This document shows, in pieces, positions 34,837 to 47,748 of a DNA stretch of 64,000 bases; position 1 is the first letter of the stretch, and the number at the start of each line of letters is the position of its first letter. The notes beneath the pieces are model-generated. The model did not search any database, had not been told where the DNA came from, and saw nothing but the letters and a program-made list of their open reading frames with translations. The stretch lies in assembly GCA_027605045.1 (NCBI GenBank), contig JAQFWX010000014.1, positions 307,391 through 371,390 of the forward strand, read 5' to 3'. The DNA is from Phallus indusiatus (Eukaryota; Basidiomycota; Agaricomycetes; Phallales; Phallaceae). The position numbers and the translations under genes were made by a program.

Positions 34837-37800
34837 TTGACCAAGGCCAAAACTATGTCCCAACAGCCCAGTCTTGACGGGTTGAAGCTCCCTACCGGGC
34901 AATCTCTTACCCCAACGTCAACGGGTGCACACACACCTGCCCTCTTGGACACTCCAGGAAGCGAAATATCTCTTGTTTCAGCAACTGCAACTCCAGGGGC
35001 AATCCACCGTGTCAAAAATCAGCCAGGATACACCACCCCAACCTTCAAGGGCAAGAGCGCCCAAAAGGCTCGAGTTACGGAGCTCGTCGCTGCAAAGGGC
35101 TTTATTCCGCTCAACCTTGTCAAAATCGAAGTCGCATGGTTCTATGACAGTCTCGGGATTGACGACACGTATTTTGAGAATGAAAGCGTCGATGTCATTG
35201 GAGACCATGTTTTAGCGCTCTTTGGAGCCAAGGTAAAAAGCCTCTCCCTCGTATCACTTCTCATCGGCAGAGGCAGGCAGGCAGATAGACGGCGGCCGGG
35301 TTCGGAAAGTCGTCATCTATCACCTTCTCCACCTTCCCGAGCTTTCCTTTCTATTTCATTGGCTGTGCGTGATGCTGACGTGGCTCTTTCTTACCTCAGG
35401 TTCTCGCCTACACCAAACACGACCCGGAGCAATTCACGCTCGAGCTAGAGCGCATCACCAAACCCGACGACGAGAATGGGCGTCCAGAAGGTGCATTCTT
35501 CATTCATACTTCTCCACCAGGTGTCAGTTCTACGCAAGGCCCTGGCGCTACATGCGAGAGACGGTTCGTGATTCCATTTCGTATCCTTCACAAAACCAGA
35601 GCTTCTAATTATAACCCATGTTTATATTATTATTCTCTCTCTTTGATATTTTCATATATATTCATAACACAGCATCGACGCATTGTTCCTTGATCAGTCA
35701 ACACCGACCCGCGCTTTCCGGTTAGAAACCTACCGTTCCGCCGGTGCTGTGTCTGCGAAATCTAGTCAACAACTGCGGTGTTATTTCATTTCGCGTTGTT
35801 CATTCGTCACACCTCCCCAGGGGGCTGGTAAAGAATGGTACCTCGCCGAAGATGGCGAAACTGATATCAGGAAAGTCTCTGATAAGAGCTTCTTGGAGAA
35901 GGCTTCGGAGAACACGCTGGAGATATACCAACGTATCCTGAGGACAGCTGAGAAGCGATATGGCCCTGTTATTGAGATGTATGAAGTTGAATCATCGAGA
36001 GAGAAGAGGGTTGTTATCGGTTACAAGGTCAGTTCAATACGGCATACTTGATCGCACGCTCTTTCTCATCAGCGCCGATTTCATAGATGAACACAACATC
36101 ACACTTCTTCAGCGCCCTTTCCGATCTGTATCATTATTACCACCTTTACTCGGTTCGCAAATATGTCGAACAATTCTCCAACGGCATTACCATCATCTCG
36201 TTGTACCTTAATCCCTTACCAGCCGACTCGCCTTCACATGCCGTCCGTCTCAGCTTATCTAACGGCATGGCTGGACAACATCCCATTGAAATTCCGCCTA
36301 TTGAAGTATCCATCCATCAAGTCATCAAGGAGATTTCTTTGTTGTACTGTTTGCCGGGAAACATGTTCTTCCGCACAGGGCTTGAGGACCAAGGGCTAGG
36401 ACATGCCGTTCAGGAAGCTACTTACGCTTGTAAGTTATTAATTATTCATCTGGACACTTTTTGATGCCGATCAACCTTTTCCTCAGACTGTGGATACATC
36501 TTTGCCCAACACTTTTGTAATCGTCTGGGTCAAGCTTACAGCGATCTCCGCAATGTACTGGACGAGTCCAATCCCGATCATGCGGAAGTTCTGAATGGAA
36601 TTAAGAGAAGATTCAGAGAAGAGACATATACAAGAGAATTGATCGAAGAAATCGTTAAAGCTTACCCTGAGTTGGTACGTTTGAGACTTTTTGACAGGTA
36701 TTCGCTTATATAAGCGCCTGACTCCCAACTGCAGATTCGTCTTCTTTATGTCAACTTCGCGATGACGCATTATCCGTCTGACGAATCGTCTATGCTAATG
36801 TACGTATTGGTATCCTCTACTAATTGTTTGTCCACATTCTCATTTCAATTTCTTAGGCCGACCCTCTCATACCAGCGTCTACAAAGTTTCCAACCTCTCA
36901 CAGACGACGAACTACACTCTCGCATCAAGAAAACTGTCGGCAATAAGCAGCATGTCAGCGTTCTAGAAAGCTTCCTCGTATTCAACCGGTAGGCTCAATT
37001 GTTATTTCCTTCTCTTTTTATGGTCTTTCCGTTTACCTTTTTGTCTTGTGGATAGACACGTTCTCAAGACTAACTTTTATCAACCTACCAAAGTTGCGCT
37101 GTCCTTCCGACTTGAGCCAGGTTTCCTTCCTGATTTGGAGTATCCTAGAAGGCCTTATGGAATATTCTTTGTTATTGGTTAGTATCATATCGTTGTCAGG
37201 CGCCTTATAAGAGTTGAACGTTGACGCCGACGCTCAGGTTCTGAATTCAGAGGTTTCCATATTCGGTTCAAGGATGTTGCTCGTGGGGGTATTCGTATTG
37301 TTACTTCAAGGGGCAAAGAGTACGGCTATTTCTAAAACTACCCTGAAAGTTTATACTGATGCATGAATACGATACAGGTCATACTCAATTAACCAGCGAA
37401 TGCTGTTCGACGAGAACTACAACCTTGCATTCACCCAGTCATTGAAAAACAAGGACATACCAGAAGGTGGATCAAAGGGCACAATTTTACCGTCGTAAGA
37501 TTCAGAACACCGCTATCTGATTGAAGTTTAAGTATCTGATATTCTTTTTTTTTCCAGTCTTGGTGCTTCACCCCGTCTATGTTTCGAAAAATACGTAGAT
37601 GCGATAATAGACCTTCTCATCCCGGGTCATTCACCTGGCATTAAAAACCCTATTGTCGACTTGTATGGTAAACCCGAAATTCTGTTTTTCGGACCCGATG
37701 AAGGGACCGCTGACATGATGGACTGGGCCGCATGTAAGAGTTTTTGTTCTGCTTTTCTTTTTGTAACATGTTTCTGAACGTGTTTTCATTCGTGCTTTTT

Positions 37801-39254
37801 GATTAATAGTGCATGCTCGTCAACGAGGTGCTTCATGGTGGAAGAGTTTTACTACCGGAAAGAGTGCTGCCAAGTTGGGAGGTGTACCGCATGATGTATA
37901 TGGTATGACATCTTTAGGTGTCAGACAGTACAGTTTGGGTATCATGAAACACATGGGATTGCGGGAGAAGGACTTGACCAAAGTTCAGACCGGTGGACCG
38001 GATGGCGATTTGGGATCGAGTCAGTGAACAGTCGAACATTTCTTTCTAACAGGTCAAAACTAACGTTGTTATTAGATGAAATTTTGCTTTCGTCGGAGAA
38101 AACTGTTGCTATCATTGACGGTAGCGGTGTTCTCGCCGATCCTGCTGGTCTTAATCGCGAAGAGCTTGTCCGTCTCGCAACAAAACGAATTCCAGTTTCG
38201 AATTTCGATACTAGCAAGCTGAGCAAGGATGGTTATCTTGTCAAAGTTGAAGATCAGGATGTCAAGTTACCTTGTAAATTCTTTTTCGCGTTTCGGATAA
38301 GAAGCAAGATTAATGGTTGTTATTTATAGCTGGTGAAGTTGTCGCTGATGGAACTGATTTCCGTAATACGGCGCATTTGAGATATAAAGCCGATTTGTTT
38401 GTTCCTTGCGGTGGACGGTATGTTCATTTCTTCTGGTATTAAGAGGGTGATTTATTGACTCCTTGTTTCAATTTAGACCTGAAGCTGTCAATATTTCCAA
38501 CGTTGCAGCATTGGTTGATCATGATGGGAAACCTCATTTCAAGTATATTGTGGAAGGCGCAAACTTATTTTTCTCTCAACAAGCGAGGTTGTATCTCGAG
38601 AAGCGTAAGGTCGTACTGTACAAGGATTCTAGTGCGAACAAGGTTGGCGTTCTTCTATTTTCAACGTGCGGCGATTCATCTCACGTGTACATTCTATTCA
38701 GGGCGGTGTGACATGCTCATCATTAGACGTTTTGGCCGGTCTAAGTTTGACTGATAAAGAGTTCTTCGAGTTGATGACCTTCCCCTCGGGTACACCCACC
38801 GAATTTTACGCTTCATATGTAAAAGACATCCAAGCTATCATCGCTGCGAATGCCACCGCCGAATTCACTTGCATCCACAAAGAACACATGCGTTTGCGCG
38901 GTACAAAAACCCGTACGGTCATTTCGGATGAGTTGAGCATAAAGATTACGAGTCTTCAGGATGACTTGGAGAATTCGGATTTGTTTGACGATGTCGCGTG
39001 TAGAAAGGCCGTCTTGCAACGGGCTATTCCGGCTACGCTTCTGAAGAAGATTGGGTTGGAGACGCTTATGCAGCGGTTACCGGAACAGTATCAGCGTGCT
39101 TTGTTCAGCAGTTGGGTCGCTTCTCACTATGTAGGTTCTCCTTTCCGTCATCGTTTTCTTTTTGCTAACTTTCCTTCAGATCTACAAGCACGGTGTTCAA
39201 GCTTCAAATGTAGACTTCTACCACTTCCTTCGAGGTTTATCCGTTGGAGCTTAG
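34837..39254 (+). CDS. GDH2: NAD-specific glutamate dehydrogenase
   Basis: Large (about 1,050 residues) NAD-dependent glutamate dehydrogenase, deaminating glutamate to 2-oxoglutarate and ammonium. More than a dozen exons. The N-terminus is rich in Ser/Thr/Pro. The regulatory half carries AFRLETYRSAGAVS, RKVSDKSFLEKASENTLEIY and KYVEQFSNGITIISLYLNPL. The catalytic part has FRGFHIRFKDVARGGIRIV, GGSKGTILPSLGASPRLCFE, HSPGIKNPIVDLYGKPEIL and FFGPDEGTADMMDWAA. Also present are KTGGPDGDLG-like VQTGGPDGDLGS, then IIDGSGVLADPAGLNREEL and the FVPCGGRPEAVN and YIVEGANLFFSQQAR segments. It ends HFLRGLSVGA with TAG at 39252-39254. Starts at 34837 or the in-frame 34855. No frame break was seen. It is a housekeeping gene of nitrogen catabolism. 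Confidence 0.93.
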
Positions 39255-39744
39255 GTTGGCGATGAACGTTCCTGTTGAATTTGAAACGCGTGCATTGAGT
39301 CATGAAAATGGATAATCATTTGTTCCTGGGACTATGTCTTTTTTGTTTTCTAGATTTTGATTTGAAAGCTGACAGATTTGCAAATCAGAAGAGTAAATTA
39401 CTTAGTACTAATTTCTGCCGTTGTAGTTAAATGATTCATGTAGTGATAATTGAATTTAAAAATAAATGACTGTTATTATATTTTTTGAAGTTGGAGCAAT
39501 ACACATACATATCCTGATTGATCGAAGAGTCGTAAATGCTTGAAACACGACGTTCGACGTAGTTTGATTCCAATTTGTGCAATAAGACAAAACAACGGAG
39601 AGAAGGGAAGATTGTCCACTAATACTATCCCGCATAAAGCAAAACTACAGCTGGGGGTTTAGAACTATCCTGTGTCCAAAGTATTAACATCGCTTATTCG
39701 CCATTATAAACTTCAAAGCAATGAAAAGCAAATCAGGGGCATTT
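39255..39744. other. tail-to-tail interval
   Basis: The 3' flanks of the convergent glutamate dehydrogenase and GH16 genes. AT-rich; nothing else recognised. Confidence 0.4.
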
Positions 39745-41156
39745 TTAAAGCCAAAATCCAAAGAACACCATCATCGCGCCACTCAACAGTGGCATGAGCA
39801 GGAGTGTTCTGCCTGACAATTTTGTTAAACTTTGAGCCGAGCTTGTTTTATTGTTTCCACTTGAAGATGAATTGGCCCCTATCGCGGCGGCATTTTGGAA
39901 AACTTTTACATTCCTGACTTCGAAGAATGCGTCATTGTATCCTGCGGGAGATCCAATGACAAAATCCATATAGCAATTACCCTGACATGTTTCGTTGAAG
40001 ATCATTTGATTTCCTGCGCTAGAATCGTTGAAGAAAGGAAAGTATGAGAAGTCTTGAAAGGATGAAGAAAAAGGTATTAGTCACATACAAGTCTCCGCAC
40101 AGAGTGATATCGAATATTAGCTCTTGGGGAAGAAAGAATTCAGTAATGTTGCAGCCTTTATTATCGTAACTGGCTAAAGGTGTTCCTAGCGTTGTAGTAT
40201 CGAGCTTCGTTGTGGATGAATCATTGAGGACCGAAGGAACTTTGGAACGCTAGATAGAAATTTGAGCAAAATGAGAGGATTGTAATAGGTACATTCAGTC
40301 TACGGCGTACCGCGAAAAACCAAACGTTGATAGAATCATTTGCATATTCCGTCACGAAAACACCACCTCCATTAGCAGAGAACGAAGCTCCAAAAGCACC
40401 GGTCTCGGTATCTTGTACGATACATCCTTGATTGAAATTAGCCTGTTCAGAACAGTTCGTGGATATAGCTTTCCCGGAGAACGATGCTTGCGAGTCCAAG
40501 TTACATCCCTGCCAGCGTATGTAGATGTGAATAAAATTAGAAATTCTAAATACGACGTACTGTCGTTGTGTGTAAGGAGACCTGATTAGTCGTTGCCAAA
40601 TTGACATTTTCAAACGTATCAATTTCTCCACCGATCGGAGAGGTGGGAGCTTGACTCCACCAGGCAGGCCAAACACTTTTGATTGAAGATGAAAGTACGG
40701 TCAAAGATGATCGAATAGCGATGGTTTATATAAACGTACCTGCAGCCAAACGGAGCATGAAGTATATCCGAAGTCCAGACACTCCCTACCCCCCACAGCT
40801 CACGAGTGCTAATGCGAACAGAATTCCGCTTTTGATTGAATACAACCAGAGAAGAATTGTCGACTTTAATAATAGCATTTCCAGCATCATTAACGAACGT
40901 TAGGTTAGATGACATCGCAACTTCTTGAGATACGAACACGACATCGCCATTTGTCAAGTTATCGACTAAGGGGAAATTATGAGGATCATAGAATGGATTT
41001 CAAAACGAGGAAGGAAGACGAACAGTTGTTAAAGTACACCCAATCATCGAAAAACGTTGCACCCTCGTATGTTTTTACAAGGGTGTACGGTCCTTGAGCA
41101 CAAACAAAACTCAGAAGTGAAAGTGAAACAATCGTCTTTATCATAACTTGATTCAT
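39745..41156 (-). CDS. GH16 endo-beta-1,3(4)-glucanase, secreted, probable GPI anchor
   Basis: Laminarinase-type glycoside hydrolase family 16 enzyme acting on cell-wall beta-glucan outside the cell. The first true ATG on the minus strand is 41156 (MNQVMIKT), leading into a signal peptide that ends at VCAQG. The mature part starts PYTLVKTYEGATFFDDWVY, then DNLTNGDV, FVNDAGNAIIKVDNSS, VWTSDILHAPFGC and SVWPAWWSQAP. The catalytic motif GEIDTFE (E-x-D-x-x-E) is encoded near 40625. HTTTGCNLD follows. The C-terminus is Ser/Asn-rich and ends in a hydrophobic tail (LLLMPLLSGAMMVFFGFWL), as in GPI-anchored forms. About nine short introns. The frame appears intact. Confidence 0.88.
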
Positions 41157-41964
41157 GGAAAACGGTGCACTCAACGGTCCAAGATCGAGGAGGAGAAGAG
41201 GGGTGTGTGGTAAAGTTTAAGCTTCCTGCTTGATCATTTTATTTTAAAAAACCTGTAGAAAAAATTGCAGCGCCACTACTGCGGTTACGAGATTCCATTC
41301 CAATAGCAAATCACCTTGCGACATTTGTTATAAATACCTATGTGCGCGAAGTTATTTTTACCATCATTTGCCATTGTTGATGCACGCGCATCGAATTCAA
41401 GTTGAGCGCCTTCCACATTCCGCGAAGATTTCCCATCATTAAACCTCTGGTCCAAAACCTGCAGTCTCTGAAGTATCAGAAAAGATCCAAAAAAACGAAT
41501 GCAGGCGGTCATAAATGTGACCGCGGTTGTGTTTCTGCCGACTCTTACCCCTCGATGCAGAGTCATGATATAACGACTCGCCATTCGCTCCCCAGCATCA
41601 AACAGCAAGTGTCAGATATCAATGTTGTTCCTGTATTTACCTGATAGGTCGACTTCTAGAACTGCCATGTCCGGGATCTTTGACTTCAGCTGAGCTATAA
41701 TCGCGTAACCGATTTCGTGGATTAATAACAGAAATGATCCCACCGTGTAGATGAAGCACATGTGCACTTTATTATTGGTTCTGTAAAACAAAATCATGTA
41801 CGAAACCCGACGCTGCGCATCCCTTATATTGAATCCTAAGGTGGATTGGATAGAAAAATGGGATGTTTTTGGGAAAGGATGCATAAAGTAGTACCTCATT
41901 TACCAGAATAAGAATCACTTCCAACCAGAACCCTGACAGGGACGAGAAAACCAAATCCCCTTGA
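41157..41964. other. 3' flank of MYND1, duplicated at 44640-45078
   Basis: From about 41330 to 41964 the sequence matches 44700-45078, downstream of the second MYND gene. Shared stretches include 'gatgaagcacatgt.cactttattattggttctgt' and 'gtttcgtggat.aataa'. On the minus strand both copies can encode similar phrases (NEVLLY / NEALTH; IPFFYP / FPFFYP; IHEIGYA / IHETGYA). This may be an old coding segment or simply a shared 3' region. I could not assign a gene. Confidence 0.45.
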
Positions 41965-44347
41965 TCAAACTTTTTCAGGCGATTTACATATTTTTTTGTG
42001 CTCCTGCCAATGCGATTTCTGACATGACGCATCGCAATATCTGAAAAAGATATTTTTGTAAAAGAAAAGATCGAAAGGCGAAGGACAAAAAAAACGCTTC
42101 AAAGATGACTCACTTAGCTGATAAACATCTTGTGCATTTTTTTAACGCCACACTAGAATTTCCACAATTTGCGCAGACATACAACAGAATCTCATTGCCA
42201 AAAACAGGCCGATTTGAGTGTACAGGTCTGTGCCAGTGTTGACCACAGGAGTGCCCATCTACATGTCCCATACTAGTGCCGTTGAGCCAGTCAGCCAGTT
42301 CATCCTCAGGGGATCGGGATGGATCTGATTCTGAATTGGTAATCGTCTTCCCTGCCTGAGCATCAAAACGCGAAATAATATGGCCCCATTCTTTCGCGGC
42401 CGAAGTATAATTTTTAACAACATCTCGAGAAGCCGGAAGATACTGATACTTTTGATCTTGAGCAGGCTTTTTGGTAATCGCAGACTCTATCTCTTCGGCG
42501 ATTGCCAACCGTTTGAGAAGTGGCTAATTAAATGGACGACTGGGGGTCAGTACATGCTATGACAGGTTGTTACCGAATCTCACATGACGCACCTGGATTT
42601 CACGTAAATCAAGACTAAGTTCGGGTCCTTTCAGAGCGGTTGTGAGCAAGATACACCATTGGATGGATCTAGTCATAAACCTGTTATCAGGTGGTGCTTC
42701 CGCAATGAAAGCCTTGATATCCTCGAGAGCGAGCTTGAGCAATGCATATGCCTCTTCTACTTCCTTCTCACATTTTTGTCGCCGATCAAGAATTTCAAAC
42801 CCCAGAGTTACAGCATTATGAGTTGATATAAACAACATACCATGCCGAACAAACGGTTCTACTTTAGATCCTTGAATTTTAAGTCCTTTTCTGGCCCAGC
42901 GCAACTGTTCTTCGGGCCCATTGGACACAATTGTTAGGACATAATAATAGAAAACAGCTTTTGGATGAGCCTCGAGTGCTTTTGTCGCTAGTTCTCTTGC
43001 CTCCTTGTGCTGGTGACGAAGGAGGAAAACCTTGAGGTCCAGGACATTGGCGATGTGGTCTCTTGATGGTGTCAATGGTCTGCTCTTCTCTCGGATTGCT
43101 TCAGCACACCGTGGTAACGCGTTTAGCCAATGGGTAAATGGCATACCCATGGAGATAGGGGTTGTGTCTCCAAACTCATTGAAATACCTATCGCTGATGC
43201 TGAATTCGGTCTTGCCGATCAACTCGAACAGTTTCATTCCTAAAGAATAATAATCGTGGTCATATGTAAATTCAACCATCGCGTCGACATATCCCGTGAA
43301 ACATTCGTCGATAAGAGTGATATCGGAGCGAGACATTCCGTATTCTTGAAGGGCACGCATAGCTTCATTGGAGAACTTGCGACCTTGTTTGATTTCTTGG
43401 ATATTCGAGATAATTGTCTCGGCGTTTAAATAAGGATTATCTTCTTCTGAAACATCGGCGTGTAGGAGCATGAGACGTTTCAAGGCGTATACTCGAAGTT
43501 CAAGGGTAGCACTACGTAAAGCAGCGACCGCAATCGTTATGGGCGGCTGATCGGAAAGTTGGCTCTTGGGTGGGCTAGTCGCGGCATTCAACAAGCAATA
43601 AAGAATATGCTTATAGGTATCGTGCGTTATATGGGAATTATTGAGCAGAGAGATACCCAAAGTGAAAATAGGCTGAAGCGGTCCAACCGATTCCAGTACC
43701 TGTCGGTCTGCCCGACGTTCTTTTCCTGGACAAAGAACCATCGTGATGGAACGGCAAATGATAGTTGCGCAGGTATTGATAACCGAAGGATCGTCCGTGT
43801 TTTGCTGGGCGATTTTGAGTATCTTGGGTATATAACTAGCGATATGATAGGAAAATTCGTGATTGCCATAGAAAATAAGGGTGACGAGGCATTGTAGTGT
43901 TACCGCACGACATAGTGGGTAATCTAAAAGTCGGATTATTTTCGTGTAAAAGGATTCTAATGGAAAACAAGATCAGAGCATGATCTCATTCAAAAAAATA
44001 TGGCATGGTATTACTTTCAGCGACCAGTTTATTCCTCAGTGAAGAGTCGACACACATGCGCGCGTAAATGGCCACCACCGTCCCTTGGACAAGGACACGC
44101 GCCATATTATCATTGTAACATTTGTTTAATTTTTGGTAAATTTCTTGAAAGTCTCGATGAACCTTACGCAAATCTCCACGCGAAGTAAGGACTGTTCATA
44201 AACGGGATGAACATGTAGGCTGAATCAGCGACCAACACGGTATGAAGAAAACTCCTTACGTGGTATATTAAGCCTGTTGCACAAGATATCTATTCGAGTT
44301 GACCATGTTGCGTTCTCAATTTCCTTCCAAAGCGTGTTCTTTCCCAT
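41965..44347 (-). CDS. MYND zinc-finger protein 1
   Basis: Helical-repeat protein ending in a MYND-type zinc finger, likely a protein-interaction factor. It starts MGKNTLWKEIENATW (ATG 44347). Further exons include LRKVHRDFQEIYQKLNKCY and YIPKILKIAQQNTDDPSVI, then the large exon ending near 42595 with LSLDLREIQ. The penultimate exon carries VCANCGNSSVALKKCTRC. The last exon gives YCDASCQKSHWQEHKKIC, completing the finger (C-x2-C, C-x2-C, C-x3-C, H-x3-C), with stop 41965-41967. The long middle resembles armadillo/TPR-like alpha-helical repeats. It is about 75-80% alike by eye to MYND2 at 45079-47460. No frame break was found once the 5' introns are removed. Confidence 0.82.
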
Positions 44348-45078
44348 TGATTAGAGGCAAAAAAGGTTGGGCAAGACCGTGGGCGCCTAAAAAGTTTCTT
44401 TCATTGTCGTCGTCATCGGGTGATGCCGAGCGCGGAGCTATTTGAACCTGTAATCGAGCATGATCCTGTCCTTTTCGTGACCACATAAAACTTTCAAGTT
44501 TTTTTCAGACAAAAAATCATAATAATGACTTATTAGAAAAAGTTACAAACAAACGAGTCAAATTATACGCGTCCGAAGACGTGTCTTTACATGCAAAGGG
44601 GATGGTAATCTTTACCACTGCATTATGAGAGAATGCCACTTTACCAGCTCCTGAATCGTTTATCCTTTTGCATGTAGATGAACAGTACGAGGCGTATGTA
44701 TCGGTCTTCCTTATCAAATGGCCCATTATTGATGCACACGCGTCGAATCGGGCCTATTCCGAGTCGAGCGCCTTCGTCATTTCACGAAGATCTCCCATCA
44801 ATAAAACCTCTCTGATGCAATGTTTGGGGTATCCGACTTCAGCTGAGCTGCAACCGCGTAACCGGTTTCGTGGATAAATAATAGAAAATACGTGTAGATG
44901 AAGCACATGTACACTTTATTATTGGTTCTGTGAAACAAATTCATGAAAAGGAAATACGAACGACCGACGCCACGCATCCCATATATTAGATTAGGCGGGT
45001 AGAAAAATGGAAACTTTTGGGTGAAAGGATGAGTGAGTGCCTCATTCACCAGAATGAAAACCACTCCAAATCCCTTGA
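44348..45078. pseudogene. spacer between MYND copies with a DUF6533 3' stub
   Basis: Between the two MYND genes, about 44500-44670 resembles the 3' flank and last codons of the DUF6533 genes. Compare 'aaagttacaaacaaacgagtcaaattatacgcgtc' near 44540 with 47665, and 'gagagaatgccac..cctgaatc' near 44628 with 51281. The remainder of that DUF6533 gene is missing, and the MYND 3' flank follows at once. I read this as a deleted DUF6533 gene of the first repeat unit. Confidence 0.5.
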
Positions 45079-47460
45079 TCAAGGCTTTTCAGGTGATTTA
45101 CATATCTTTTTGTGCTCCTGCCAATGCGATTTCTGACATGAAGCATCACAATATCTTTGAAAGATGTGTTCGTAAGAAGAATGCACGACTTGAAAGGCTA
45201 GGCAGGAGGTAGAAAATCTTTGAAAAGACTCACTTAGCTGTTAAACATCTTGTGCACTTCTTCAACACCGCGCTAATATTGCCACAATTTGCGCAGACAT
45301 ACATCAGAATCTCGTTGCCAAAAACAGATCGGGTCGAGTGTACATGCTCGTGCCAGTGTTGACCACAATGATGCCCATCTTCATCTCCCATACTAGTGCT
45401 GTTGAACCAGTCCGCTAATTCATCCTCGGGGGACCGGGAGGAATCTGATTCTTCTCCGCCGGTTATCATCTTCCCCGTCTGAGCATCAAAATGTGAAAAG
45501 ATATGGTTCCATTCCTCCGCCGCCGAAGCATAGTTTTTGACAATATCTCGGAAGGCTAGAAGAAGCTGACATGTCTGAGGAGGCTTCTTGGTTATTACGA
45601 ATTCTATCTCTTCAGCAATTTTCAGCTTCTTGAAAAGTGGCTAATGGAATGTACAAGTCAGCGTAAGTATCAAGTTGCCATGACGACGCACTTGGAGTTC
45701 ACGTAGATCCAGACTAAGTTCAGGTCCTTTAAGGGTGATGGTGAGCAATATACACCATCGAAGGCAGGTAGCCATAAATCTGTTATCAGGTGGTGCTTCT
45801 GCAACGAAAGCCTTAATATCCTCGAAAGCGAGTTTGAGCAATGCATATGCCTCCTTTATTTCTGTTTCGCATTTTTGCGGCCGGTCAAGAAATTCGAATC
45901 CTAAAATGGCAGCATAATGACTAGACATATACAACAGACCATGCCGAACATATGGTTCTACTTTAGATCCTTGAATTCCGAGTCCTTTTCTGGCCCAGCG
46001 CACTCTTTCTTCGGCACCGGTGGATACCGCTGTCAAGACGTAATAATAGATCACAGTCTTTGGATGTGTCTCGAGTGCTTTTATCGCCAATTCTTTTGCC
46101 TCTTTGTGCTGCTGACGAAGGAGAAAAACCTTGAGGTCCAGGGTATTGGCAATGTGATCTCTCGATTGTTTCGATGGTCCGCTCTTCTCTCGAATTGCTT
46201 GAGCACATCGGGGTAAGGCATTTAGCCAATGGGTAAATGGCATTCCCATGGAGATAGGCGTTTTGTCTGCCAACCCATGAAAATATCTATCGCTGATGCT
46301 GAATTCGGTTTTGCCGATCACCTCGAACAGTTTCATTCCCAGAGAATAATAATCGTGGTCAGATGTAAATGCAAGCATCGCGTCGCAATACCCCCTAAAA
46401 CATTCGTCGATTAGAGTGACATCACAGCGAGACATTCCATATTCTTGAAGGGCACTCATAGCTTCGTCTGAGAACTTGCGATCTCGTTTAGTTTCTTGGA
46501 CATTTGAGATAATTGCTTGAGTATTCGCGTAGGGATTGACGTCTTCGGGGAGATCAACGTGTAGGAGCATGAGACATTTCAAGGCGTACACTCGAAGATC
46601 GAGATCAGTACTACGAAAAGCCGCAACCACGATCTTGATGGAAGGCTGGTAAGAAAGACGTGTTTTGCGTGGGCTAGTCGCGGCATCAAACAAGCAATGA
46701 ATAATATGTTGGTAGGTATCGTGCGTTATACGGGGATTATCGAGCAACGAGATACAGAACGTGAGAACAGGCAGAAGTGGTCCAACCGATTCCAGTACCT
46801 GTCGGTCTACCTGACGTTCTTTCCCTGGGCTGAGAATCATCGTGATGGGGCGGCAAATGATAGTCGCGCAAGCATTGATAACCGAAGGATCATCCGTGTT
46901 TTGCTGGGCAATTTTGAGTATCTTGGGTATATAACTAGCGACGCGATAGCAAAATTCGCGACCGCCATAGAAAATAAGGGTGACAAGGCATTGTAGTGCC
47001 ACCGCACGACACGCTGAGGAGTCCAAAAGACGGAATATTTTCGTGTAAAAGGATTCTGATAACAAAAACGCGGTCAGAGCATGCTTTTAATCATAGAAGA
47101 TGATGCGGCATTACTTTCAGAGACCAGTTTATTCCTTAGTGAAGAGTCGACACACATGCGCGCGTAAATAGCCACCACTGTGCCTTGAACAAGAACACGC
47201 GCCATGTTATCATTGTAGCATTTATTCAACTTCTGGTGAATTTCTGAAAAATTTCGGTGAACTTTGCGCAAGTCTCCACGCGACGTAAGGACTGTCCATG
47301 AACATTGGACGGGATGAACATGCAGGCTGGAATCAGAAGATAACACGGCATGCGGCAAAAAAAACCGCTTACGTGGAATATTGAGCCTGCTACACAAAAT
47401 CTCTATTCGAGCTGACCATGTTGCGTTTTCGATTTCTTTCCATAGCGCGTTTTTTCCCAT
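45079..47460 (-). CDS. MYND zinc-finger protein 2
   Basis: Tandem paralogue of MYND1 with the same exon order. It starts MGKNALWKEIENATW (ATG 47460). An exon contains LRKVHRNFSEIHQKLNKCY. The intron at about 47042-47098 joins SLRNKLVSE to KSFYTKIFRLLDSSACR. The large exon then runs down to about 45690. The zinc finger is VCANCGNISAVLKKCTRC plus YCDASCQKSHWQEHKKIC, with stop 45079-45081. All seven Cys and the His of the MYND module are present. It lies directly downstream (minus strand) of DUF6533-C. The two copies differ mainly in the linker before the finger. Confidence 0.82.
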
Positions 47461-47748
47461 TGATGAGAGGCAATAAACAAGTCGGGGCAGCAAGACCGTG
47501 GGCGCCTAAAAAGATTTGAAGAGTCGTCGGATGGAGCGCGGAGCCATTTGCACTTGATTTGCACAGTAACTGGACAACTCGAGCAACAAGATCCTGTCCT
47601 TCTCTTAGTCTCATCCAAATTTCAAAAACTTCACATAAAAATTATAAAATTGACGTAACAGCCAAAAGTTACAAGTAAACGAGCCAAATTATACGCGTCG
47701 GACTCGGAAGATGTGTTTTTATTATGCGAGATGGCAATCATGCGATAA

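Noticed and set aside
41157..41174. Longer N-terminus for the GH16 protein
   Set aside because: The upstream codon is TTG; the first ATG (41156) gives a normal signal peptide.
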